6,520 nt of DNA. It comes from Balneolaceae bacterium. GTDB taxonomy: Bacteria > Bacteroidota > Rhodothermia > Balneolales > Balneolaceae. The notes under the pieces are model-generated. The model was not told where the DNA came from and searched no databases. It saw nothing but the letters and a program-made list of their open reading frames with translations. The position numbers and the translations under genes were made by a program. The stretch spans positions 1 to 6,520 of the forward strand of contig SLGL01000362.1 of assembly GCA_007123785.1 (NCBI GenBank), given 5' to 3'. Positions 1 through 6,325 of the stretch are shown piece after piece (positions within the stretch are counted from its first letter, which is position 1; each line of letters begins with the position of its first letter).

Positions 1-113
1 AAAAGCGCTTTTAATAAATTGATTTGTAACGTATCATTTATCATTTCTACTAACCCGGATATTGTTTCACGCCTGTACCGAACAAGCTTGTCGGTAGGAA
101 TTGCTTCGCTCAC
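1..113 (-). CDS. Possible 5' end of a divergent gene of unknown function (runs off left edge)
   Basis: On the minus strand a frame is open from a stop at 191-189 to the left edge. The first usable start in it is GTG at 113-111, and an in-frame ATG lies at 44-42. From the GTG it reads MSEAIPTDKLVRYRR and continues through an amphipathic stretch (GLVEMINDTLQINLLKAL) that looks more like real protein than the opposite strand, which is also open here. I recognise no family. No convincing ribosome binding site precedes the GTG; an AGGAGA on this strand lies much further upstream with no start beside it. If real, the gene is divergent from gatB and shares the gap up to 353. It could equally be a chance open frame or a decayed remnant, since only 37 codons are visible. 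Confidence 0.35.
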   Translation of the reverse strand, partial: MSEAIPTDKLVRYRRETISGLVEMINDTLQINLLKAL

Positions 114-353
114 AGTAAAGATGTTGAACGTAGTGGGAAGTGTAGCGGGGCCTTTCTGTGGAAAAAATCTCCTGTTGAGGAAATCGGATTAAATGAGCAG
201 AATAAAATTAAACAATTTTACAATGCGGTTAGGCTGCTGCCTGTGATGGAAGGAAAAAAGCTTTTTTAAACCGGATATTCATCATTACATTCACCCATTA
301 CTTTGTTATCTTTCAGGCCGGTTAGAATTATTTATTGATCAGTTAATTACAGG
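114..353. other. AT-rich intergenic region upstream of gatB
   Basis: No reading frame, tRNA or CRISPR repeat is visible in these 240 bases. They contain a 14-base A/T palindrome (254-267) and a small hairpin AGGC-TGCT-GCCT (231-242). A promoter for gatB is expected here. The best Bacteroidota-style candidate is TTTG at 302-305 with a poor -7-like TATTTATTG at 329-337; the 23-base spacing is longer than usual and the -7 match is weak, so I do not call it as a site. An in-frame stop at 336-338 limits any upstream extension of gatB. Confidence 0.5.
254..267. repeat. Perfect A6-GC-T6 palindrome
   Basis: Six A, GC, six T form a perfect 14-base inverted repeat about 87 bases before the gatB start. 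Its all-A/T arms and lack of a natural loop make it a poor intrinsic terminator. It could be bent DNA, a protein-binding site near the promoter, or chance in an AT-rich spacer. The palindrome itself is directly visible; any role is unproven. Confidence 0.5.
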
Positions 354-1802
354 ATGTCAACAATTTCAAATGATAAGTACGAGGCGGTGATTGGCCTCGA
401 GGTTCATGCACAGCTACTAACTGAGAGCAAAGCATTTGCGGGGGTTTCATCAGAATATGGAGGGGCTCCAAACAGCCAGGTTACTCCGCTTTGCCTTGGC
501 CACCCGGGAACACTTCCCGTTCTGAATGAAAACCTGGTAAGATTTACCATTAAAATGGGGCTGGCAACGAATTGTAAAATTGCAGAAAAATCGATTTTTG
601 CAAGGAAGAACTATTTCTATCCTGACCTTCCTAAAGGCTATCAGATTTCTCAGTATGAAACTCCCATTTGTTATGATGGTTATATAAAGATTGAGCTGGA
701 TGATTACGAAAAAACGATTGGCCTCACCCGGATACATATGGAAGAAGACGCAGGGAAATCGATTCATGACCAGGACCCTTATCATACCCTGGTAGATCTT
801 AACCGTGCCGGAACTCCGCTTATTGAGATAGTATCGGAACCGGATTTGAGAACACCTCAGGAAGCATACGAGTATCTAAAAAAAATCCGCCAAATTGTTC
901 AATATCTTGAAATATGTGACGGAAACATGGAGGAAGGAAGCCTTCGCTGTGATGCCAATGTGTCTATACGTCTGCGTGGCCAGAAGGAGCTTGGCACCCG
1001 AACCGAATTAAAAAATATGAACTCATTTCGGAATGTGGAACGGGCAATTACATATGAAATTGAACGGCAGATTGAACTTCTAGAATCAGGAGGCCAGGTG
1101 GTTCAGCAGACCCTTCTTTGGGATCCTAACAAATTGGAAACCCGGCAGATGAGATCGAAAGAAGAAGCACACGATTATCGCTATTTTCCAGAGCCGGATC
1201 TGCCCCCGATAATTGTAAGTAAAGAGATGCTCAGTGAAGTGGAAAAAGAACTTCCGGAACTTCCGGATGTTCGATTCAATCGATTTGTAAACGAACTCGG
1301 TCTCAACAGTGATGATGCGGTAATCCTTACAGAAAATCGTCTGCTTGCCGACTATTTTGAAGAAGCTCTTTCCATTTTGGATGAGCCAAAAGCACTTTCC
1401 AATGTTATTTTAACAGAAGTGCTCAGGGTACTGAATGATCAAAGTATTACAATTAAAGAATTTTCTGTATCTGCAGAACGTTTAACAGAACTGATTGTCC
1501 TTAAACTCGAGGATAAAATTAATTCTTCTGCTATGCAGACCATTTTTAACGAAATGCTGAAAAATGGTAAATCAGCAACAGACCTTGCCAAAGAGTTAAA
1601 TCTGATACAGGTTTCGGATTCAGGATTCATTGAGCCGATTATTGATGAGATTATTGAATCGTACCCTGATGAAGTTGCTCGTTACAGAGAAGGTAAAAAA
1701 GCATTGATTGGGTTTTTTATCGGTCAGGTGATGAAGAAGTCCAAGGGCAAGGCAAACCCAAAACAGGTTCGGGAAATCGTCGCGGAAAAGCTCGAATCCT
1801 GA
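354..1802 (+). CDS. gatB: Aspartyl/glutamyl-tRNA(Asn/Gln) amidotransferase subunit B
   Basis: GatB is the tRNA-binding and kinase subunit of the cytoplasmic GatCAB complex, which converts misacylated Glu-tRNA(Gln) and/or Asp-tRNA(Asn) to the correct Gln- or Asn-tRNA using ATP and ammonia delivered from GatA. The protein is 482 residues, normal for the family. The catalytic cradle is intact: IGLEVH at 13-18 (E16 and H18, equivalent to the metal-binding/active-site residues of Staphylococcus aureus GatB), RKNYFYPDLPKGYQIS at 84-99, HMEEDAGK at 128-135, the family signature LVDLNRAGTPLIEI at 146-159, and EGSLRCDANVSIR at 194-206. The C-terminal helical and YqeY-like tail covers roughly 330-482 and ends in IGQVMKKSKGKANP. 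The ATG is the first start after an in-frame stop at 336-338; AGG abuts it, so there is no properly spaced Shine-Dalgarno. Only one cysteine (C47) remains where many GatBs carry a four-cysteine zinc knuckle. gatA and gatC are not in the window. Confidence 0.97.
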   Translation: MSTISNDKYEAVIGLEVHAQLLTESKAFAGVSSEYGGAPNSQVTPLCLGHPGTLPVLNENLVRFTIKMGLATNCKIAEKSIFARKNYFYPDLPKGYQISQYETPICYDGYIKIELDDYEKTIGLTRIHMEEDAGKSIHDQDPYHTLVDLNRAGTPLIEIVSEPDLRTPQEAYEYLKKIRQIVQYLEICDGNMEEGSLRCDANVSIRLRGQKELGTRTELKNMNSFRNVERAITYEIERQIELLESGGQVVQQTLLWDPNKLETRQMRSKEEAHDYRYFPEPDLPPIIVSKEMLSEVEKELPELPDVRFNRFVNELGLNSDDAVILTENRLLADYFEEALSILDEPKALSNVILTEVLRVLNDQSITIKEFSVSAERLTELIVLKLEDKINSSAMQTIFNEMLKNGKSATDLAKELNLIQVSDSGFIEPIIDEIIESYPDEVARYREGKKALIGFFIGQVMKKSKGKANPKQVREIVAEKLES

Positions 1803-1836
1803 TGTTCAGGGGGATCAACGAAAGTATCCACAATAC

Positions 1837-3210
1837 ATGAAATTCAAATCTTTTATTCTTTTTCTGGCAACAGCAACACTTGTTCTTTCCTGCGCCCGGG
1901 AGGTTGATGAAGACGTTGAAACAGAAAGAACAGCTCATGTATCCGGGAAAATAACAGTGGATGATACTCTTGATTCCAGCGGGGATTACAGTGGTATTCA
2001 TCTGCTTTCTACGATCCGGGTTGATGAAAACAGGATTGATACTCTATTCCATGCCGTTACCGATTCTACAGGAAATTTTAGCGGTAGAGCATTCATTGAT
2101 CAGGATGATATTTACACAATTGTGGTATCACGCAACCAAAATACTTTTGGAATCATTAACCTTATATTTGCTGAAGACGATACGGTAAGTATTACCGGAA
2201 GGCTCCCTGACCTGAATACGTCTCTTGAAGTTTCATCAAGGGAAAATGATGTGCTTCAGTCACTTGAACGGGTTGAAAACAATTTTTCGAGAATCGTAAA
2301 TTTCATTAATGCAGGCGCTGTACCCCAGGATAGCATACATATAGAAATTGAAAAATGGAGTGATATTTATTGGCAGTTGTTTGATGAAAATTCCGGTTTA
2401 TACGCTGCACAGCTTGCCGGGGAAAGTGCGGTTTCTATTTTAAGGGGCTGGAATGATTCTTTAATGGTGCAAAGAAAATCCGAACTTCTTGAGCAGTATA
2501 ACCGTGTTACAACGGGAACACGACTCACTTTGGTTGAATTTTATGCTGAAACCAATGGCCTCAGAAGGGCATTGGAGTTTATTGATGAATTGAAAAACCG
2601 CACACCAAGAACTTCTGATCACATGCAGCTGGATATCGAACGAATTGAACTTCTTTACGACAGCGCCCGGACAACTGAAGCTACACGCCACCTTGAACAG
2701 TTTCGGGAAACTTATTCCGACAATTCAATTGCAATGGATTGGGCCGAAAGTATTAGCTATGATCTTGAATTTCTTGCACCGGGATCCCCCTTTCCGGAAC
2801 TAACCTTTATGTTAACCGATGGAAGCACCATCAGCATAGCTGATTTGCAGGGAAAACCGTTTTTGCTGGAAATAACACGATTCGATAATACTCTCTATCA
2901 GCAACAATATGACAGAACCGTTGCTATTTATCAAATCTACAGAAACTTTGAACTTGAAATCATTACAGTTCCTATCGAGTCGTCGGAAGTGATGCTGAAT
3001 GCATTTTTTGAAGAAAGAAGCAAACTTTGGAATGTTGTTCAGCCCGACAGCTTCGAGGCCAATGAACTTATAGAATTATTAAATTTAAACAGAGTACCTA
3101 CACGATTTTTAGTGAACAGTGATGGAACCATTATCAGGCGATATATCGGCAACGAATACGAAGATGTGGTTCGGGGACTGCAACGAATAGGAACATTAAA
3201 TAACGACTAA
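1837..3210 (+). CDS. Lipoprotein with DUF4369-like N-domain and cysteine-less TlpA/thioredoxin-like C-domain
   Basis: This is an envelope lipoprotein of 457 residues. A hydrophobic signal peptide (about 4-18) ends in the lipobox VLSC, with C19 the lipidated residue. The acidic stretch EVDEDVETE (22-30) follows, resembling the charged tethers that direct Bacteroidota lipoproteins to the cell surface (inference). Residues about 34-125 form a beta-rich domain similar to DUF4369, ending FAEDDTVSITGRLP. About 132-310 is predicted helical and could be a spacer. About 313-455 matches the TlpA/AhpC-type thioredoxin fold: APGSPFPELTF opening, LQGKPFLLEIT strand, a VPTRFLVNSDGTI segment (419-432) holding the cis-proline, and a final helix. 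The usual WCxxC is absent (TRFDNTLYQQQ at 347-357), and C19 is the only cysteine in the whole protein, so it cannot act as a thiol-disulfide oxidoreductase. A structural, binding or chaperone role is possible. It starts 34 nt after gatB and ends 10 nt before tpiA. The fold is fairly secure; the function is unknown. Confidence 0.85.
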   Translation: MKFKSFILFLATATLVLSCAREVDEDVETERTAHVSGKITVDDTLDSSGDYSGIHLLSTIRVDENRIDTLFHAVTDSTGNFSGRAFIDQDDIYTIVVSRNQNTFGIINLIFAEDDTVSITGRLPDLNTSLEVSSRENDVLQSLERVENNFSRIVNFINAGAVPQDSIHIEIEKWSDIYWQLFDENSGLYAAQLAGESAVSILRGWNDSLMVQRKSELLEQYNRVTTGTRLTLVEFYAETNGLRRALEFIDELKNRTPRTSDHMQLDIERIELLYDSARTTEATRHLEQFRETYSDNSIAMDWAESISYDLEFLAPGSPFPELTFMLTDGSTISIADLQGKPFLLEITRFDNTLYQQQYDRTVAIYQIYRNFELEIITVPIESSEVMLNAFFEERSKLWNVVQPDSFEANELIELLNLNRVPTRFLVNSDGTIIRRYIGNEYEDVVRGLQRIGTLNND

Positions 3211-3220
3211 ACGAACCCTT

Positions 3221-3985
3221 ATGAGAACTTTTTTAATTGCCGGAAACTGGAAAATGAATGCAGGCCCGGCTGAAGCCAAACAACTTGCAACCGATATTGT
3301 TAACAACTGGAAGGGCAAAACCTTTTCTTCTGAAGCTCTTCTCTGTCCTCCGTTTGTTTCAATTACAACGTTAGCTGAATGTTTTTCTGAAACGGCTTTT
3401 AAAACCGGTGCCCAAAACGTTCATACAGAAGATAATGGAGCTTTTACCGGTGAAATCAGCACATCCATGCTGAAAGATGCGGGATGCGAGTATGTGATTA
3501 TTGGTCATTCTGAACGACGAGAATATTTTCACGAAGATGATGAACTTGTTGCCCGAAAAACAAAAAAGGTCATAGATGACGGTCTGAAGGCGATCCTCTG
3601 CGTCGGCGAAAAACTGGAGCAGCGTAAAAGCGGAGACCATGAAAATGTTGTGAAAACACAGGTAAATGCTGTACTGGATCACCTTGGCAAAGATGTTTCA
3701 GATAAACTGGTAATTGCCTACGAACCGGTTTGGGCCATTGGCACCGGTGAAACTGCTACCCCCGGACAAGCACAGCAGATGCATCAGTACATCAGGGGGC
3801 TGATTGCTGAGAAATGGGGTGCGAAGAGTGGTGATAGCGTTAGAATTTTATATGGTGGCAGCATGAAACCTGGTAATGCAAAAGAGCTTCTTTCACAAAA
3901 AGATGTTGATGGCGGCCTTATCGGAGGTGCAAGTCTGGAAGCAGGCAGTTATAGTGAGATTCTTGAAATAGCGGATTCAATTTAG
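3221..3985 (+). CDS. tpiA: Triosephosphate isomerase
   Basis: TPI is a cytoplasmic (beta/alpha)8-barrel enzyme, normally a dimer, that interconverts dihydroxyacetone phosphate and glyceraldehyde 3-phosphate in glycolysis and gluconeogenesis. All catalytic elements are visible: GNWKMN at 8-13 (N9, K11), GAQNVH at 63-68, IIGHSERR at 93-100 with electrophile H96, the signature AYEPVWAIGTG at 166-176 with general base E168 and the start of the mobile loop 6, and the phosphate-binding segments YGGSMKPGNA (211-220) and GGLIGGASL (231-239). The length of 254 residues is typical. The start is set by the conserved N-terminal strand RTFLIAGNWK only 10 nt after the preceding stop; no clear ribosome binding site is seen, so coupling or leaderless-type initiation within the operon is likely. 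purD follows after 5 nt. Nothing in the protein looks abnormal. Confidence 0.98.
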   Translation: MRTFLIAGNWKMNAGPAEAKQLATDIVNNWKGKTFSSEALLCPPFVSITTLAECFSETAFKTGAQNVHTEDNGAFTGEISTSMLKDAGCEYVIIGHSERREYFHEDDELVARKTKKVIDDGLKAILCVGEKLEQRKSGDHENVVKTQVNAVLDHLGKDVSDKLVIAYEPVWAIGTGETATPGQAQQMHQYIRGLIAEKWGAKSGDSVRILYGGSMKPGNAKELLSQKDVDGGLIGGASLEAGSYSEILEIADSI

Positions 3986-3990
3986 AATAA

Positions 3991-5286
3991 ATGGACTCAG
4001 ACGCATATAATGTTTTGTTAATTGGTGGTGGGGGAAGAGAGCACTCAATCGCATGGAAGTTAAGCCAATCCGAAAAACTCGGGTCTTTATACACCACTCC
4101 CGGTAATCCCGGAACTTCCATTCACGGAATCAATGTACAGTTAGATCTTTCTGAATTTAGCAATATATCTGATTTTGTTGAAGAAAAAGGGATTGAACTG
4201 GTAATTGTAGGGCCGGAAGCTCCTCTGGTTGATGGCATTGCTGACTACCTAAATGAACAAAAAATTCCGGTTTTCGGGCCGACAAAAAAAGCAGCCATGC
4301 TCGAAGGAAGCAAGGAATTTGCTAAAGAGTTCATGACAAAATACAATATTCCCACGGCTGACTATGCAGTGTTCAGTGCGCAGGATTATGATGATGCCCT
4401 GAAATTCATTCAGCTTAAAGATACATACCCCATTGTGCTGAAAGCGGATGGACTGGCAGGCGGCAAGGGAGTTTTTATTTGTCACAGTGAAGAAGAAACC
4501 AAAGATCGGTTACTTTATATCAAAAAGGATAAAAACCTTTCAAGCGCAGCAAAAAGGCTTGTTGTGGAAGAATTTATGGAAGGTGAGGAGGCCTCCGTTT
4601 TTGTGATTTCTGATGGACACACCTCTCATATCATTCACAATGCACAAGACCATAAGAGAATCGGTGATGGAGACACCGGACTAAACACAGGGGGGATGGG
4701 TGCCTACTCACCAGCTCCGGTTTTGACGGAAGAAATTCTGGATCAGGTGAAGCAGGAAATTATTGAACCTACCATAACGGGCATGCAGCTTGAAGAAACT
4801 CCTTATTTTGGAATTTTATATGTGGGTTTGATGATTACCGAAAACGGCCCTAAAGTAGTTGAGTATAACTGCCGGTTTGGCGATCCCGAATGCCAGGTTA
4901 TTTTACCCTCTCTCGAAAACGATCTGTTGGACCTGATGATCGCGGCCACGGAACAGCGACTTGATGAAAAGTCGATTCAGATTGATAATAATTATCGTTG
5001 TTGCATTGTCCTCGCAAGCCAGGGGTATCCTCTTGATTATGAAAAAGGTAAAAAAATTACTGGCATTGGTGACATCGATTCATCGGCACTGGTTTTCCAT
5101 GCCGGTACAGCTGAAAAAGATGGAGAAATAGTCTCAAATGGCGGACGTGTTCTGAATGTTGTAGGCAGCGGAACCAGCCTCGAAAAGGCAATCTATCACA
5201 CTTATACCAACGTAGAAAAAATTTCTTTTGAGAATTGCTATTACCGTAAAGATATTGGACACAAAGGACTGAAGCGCCTTAGTTAA
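3991..5286 (+). CDS. purD: Phosphoribosylamine--glycine ligase (GAR synthetase)
   Basis: PurD catalyses the second step of de novo purine synthesis: phosphoribosylamine + glycine + ATP to glycinamide ribonucleotide, in the cytoplasm. The 431 residues are the usual length for the stand-alone bacterial enzyme. Domains in order: N-domain with IGGGGREHSI (11-20), TTPGNPG (35-41) and VGPEAPLV (73-80); ATP-grasp domain with GPTKKAAMLEGSKEFAK (96-112), KADGLAGGKGV (151-161), EEFMEGEEASV (193-203) and DHKRIGDGDTG (220-230) leading into NTGGMGAYSP (232-241); the GARS signature RFGDPECQ (295-302), whose acidic residues help bind metal-ATP; and a C-terminal domain with FHAGT (369-373) and NGGRVLNV (383-390). 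One oddity is Leu231 in the motif normally read GPNTGGMG. It starts 5 nt after tpiA, so co-transcription is near certain. No other purine genes are in the window. Confidence 0.98.
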   Translation: MDSDAYNVLLIGGGGREHSIAWKLSQSEKLGSLYTTPGNPGTSIHGINVQLDLSEFSNISDFVEEKGIELVIVGPEAPLVDGIADYLNEQKIPVFGPTKKAAMLEGSKEFAKEFMTKYNIPTADYAVFSAQDYDDALKFIQLKDTYPIVLKADGLAGGKGVFICHSEEETKDRLLYIKKDKNLSSAAKRLVVEEFMEGEEASVFVISDGHTSHIIHNAQDHKRIGDGDTGLNTGGMGAYSPAPVLTEEILDQVKQEIIEPTITGMQLEETPYFGILYVGLMITENGPKVVEYNCRFGDPECQVILPSLENDLLDLMIAATEQRLDEKSIQIDNNYRCCIVLASQGYPLDYEKGKKITGIGDIDSSALVFHAGTAEKDGEIVSNGGRVLNVVGSGTSLEKAIYHTYTNVEKISFENCYYRKDIGHKGLKRLS

Positions 5287-5307
5287 TATATTTCTAATCA
5301 ACTCTTT

Positions 5308-5316
5308 AAAGGTAGG
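5308..5316 (+). promoter_or_regulatory. Shine-Dalgarno-like site for the LuxE-like gene
   Basis: AAAGGTAGG sits 7 nt before the ATG at 5324. It is the clearest ribosome binding site in the window; the upstream genes lack one. It supports that ATG as the start and suggests independent translation initiation for the LuxE-like gene despite the short 37-nt gap after purD. Confidence 0.55.
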
Positions 5317-5323
5317 TGCTCGG

Positions 5324-6322
5324 ATGAGTTGGAATATTCAATGGAATAAGTTGACCTTCAGCTCAGACGTCTCTTTTGATGAAAGATGCAGGTCTGTTTT
5401 TCGATTTCAGGCAAAAAATAACCCGTTTTACAGGAGATATTTGTCTGTCTTTGGAATGAGTTTTGACTCTTCTCCCGACCCGGATGAAATTCCACTGTTG
5501 CCGATTCGTGCATTTAAAGATGCAGAGATCATTACTAAACAGGAACAACCTGCTCTGGTTTTTCGAAGCAGTGGTACATCAGGTATGGAACGAAGCATTC
5601 ACCTGATTGCTGAGCCCGAACTATATCGAAATTCCATCACCAAAGAATTTTACCGGCATTTTCCACGAGAACATTATTCGCTTCTTTGTTATATGCCGGG
5701 TTATAATGAAAACCCCGAATCATCTCTGATCTGGATGGCCAAATACTTGGTTGAGATGGACTCATCCAGTTGCAGCAGTTTTATCACCGCTGAGAAACAA
5801 GCTGCCGGAAGATATATTCGTAAAATTAAAGATAACAACAGAATACCGGTATTATTTGGAGCGGCATTTGGATTACTGGACCTGATAGATTCCGGTTTTT
5901 CAGGCCTGTCGCCAGATAGCCATATCATTGAAACAGGAGGGATGAAAACATTCCGTCGCGAAATGACTAAAACTGAACTCAGGCAAATTTTAGCCGAAGG
6001 GTTCGGAGTTGAAGAATGTCAAATTCACTCCGAATATGGAATGTGCGAACTGCTGAGCCAGATGTATGCTATCGGCGGGGAGTGGTTTACTTCCCCGCAC
6101 TGGGTACGAGTTACTATTCGTGATCCCGGAAATCCGTTCAGAATTTGCGAACCGGGTGAGCAAGGAAAAATCGGTTTAATTGATTTGGCGAATGTTTATT
6201 CATGCCCGTTTATCTTAACGGAAGACCGCGGTACAATGAATACAGATGGATCGTTTCAGGTATTGGGCCGCTGGAATCCGGCTGATCTTCGTGGGTGTAA
6301 CTTTTTAATTGACAGAGACTGA
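5324..6322 (+). CDS. LuxE-like acyl-protein synthetase / acyltransferase
   Basis: The 332-residue protein belongs to the LuxE (acyl-protein synthetase) branch of the adenylate-forming ANL superfamily. In luminous bacteria LuxE activates a fatty acid as acyl-AMP, takes it onto a C-terminal cysteine and hands it to the reductase LuxC. Visible here: NPFYRRYL (33-40), PLLPIRAFK (57-65), the ATP-phosphate loop FRSSGTSG (80-87), FGAAFGLLDL (178-187), ETGGMKTFRREMTKTEL (203-219), SEYGMCELLSQMYA (236-249), TEDRG (299-303), GRW (315-317) and DLRGCN (321-326). C325, seven residues from the end, is placed like the acyl-accepting cysteine near the C-terminus of Vibrio LuxE. It is shorter than Vibrio LuxE (about 370 residues), as are many Bacteroidota homologues. 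The next gene starts 3 nt downstream and is probably its LuxC-like partner. The acyl substrate is unknown, and no luciferase gene is present, so the luxE symbol is not assigned. A PaaK-like CoA ligase is less likely given the size and the terminal cysteine motif. Confidence 0.85.
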   Translation: MSWNIQWNKLTFSSDVSFDERCRSVFRFQAKNNPFYRRYLSVFGMSFDSSPDPDEIPLLPIRAFKDAEIITKQEQPALVFRSSGTSGMERSIHLIAEPELYRNSITKEFYRHFPREHYSLLCYMPGYNENPESSLIWMAKYLVEMDSSSCSSFITAEKQAAGRYIRKIKDNNRIPVLFGAAFGLLDLIDSGFSGLSPDSHIIETGGMKTFRREMTKTELRQILAEGFGVEECQIHSEYGMCELLSQMYAIGGEWFTSPHWVRVTIRDPGNPFRICEPGEQGKIGLIDLANVYSCPFILTEDRGTMNTDGSFQVLGRWNPADLRGCNFLIDRD

Positions 6323-6325
6323 CTC

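Noticed and set aside
1..12. Perfect palindrome AAAAGCGCTTTT at the left edge, considered as a terminator
   Set aside because: It has no loop and no adjoining U-tract of useful length, and it may lie inside a coding frame.
51..279. Near-repeat TAA(C/A)CCGGATATT at 51-63 and 267-279
   Set aside because: Only two 13-base copies with one mismatch, 216 bases apart, with no third copy or repeat structure; chance is adequate.
450..785. 111-codon open frame on the minus strand
   Set aside because: It lies wholly inside gatB, whose translation is conserved throughout; the antisense product has no recognisable motif and looks like a shadow.
1961..2188. 75-codon plus-strand frame and a nearby minus-strand frame (1717-2001)
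   Set aside because: Both overlap the lipoprotein or gatB in other frames and show no motif; the lipobox and domain pattern support the 1837-3210 frame.
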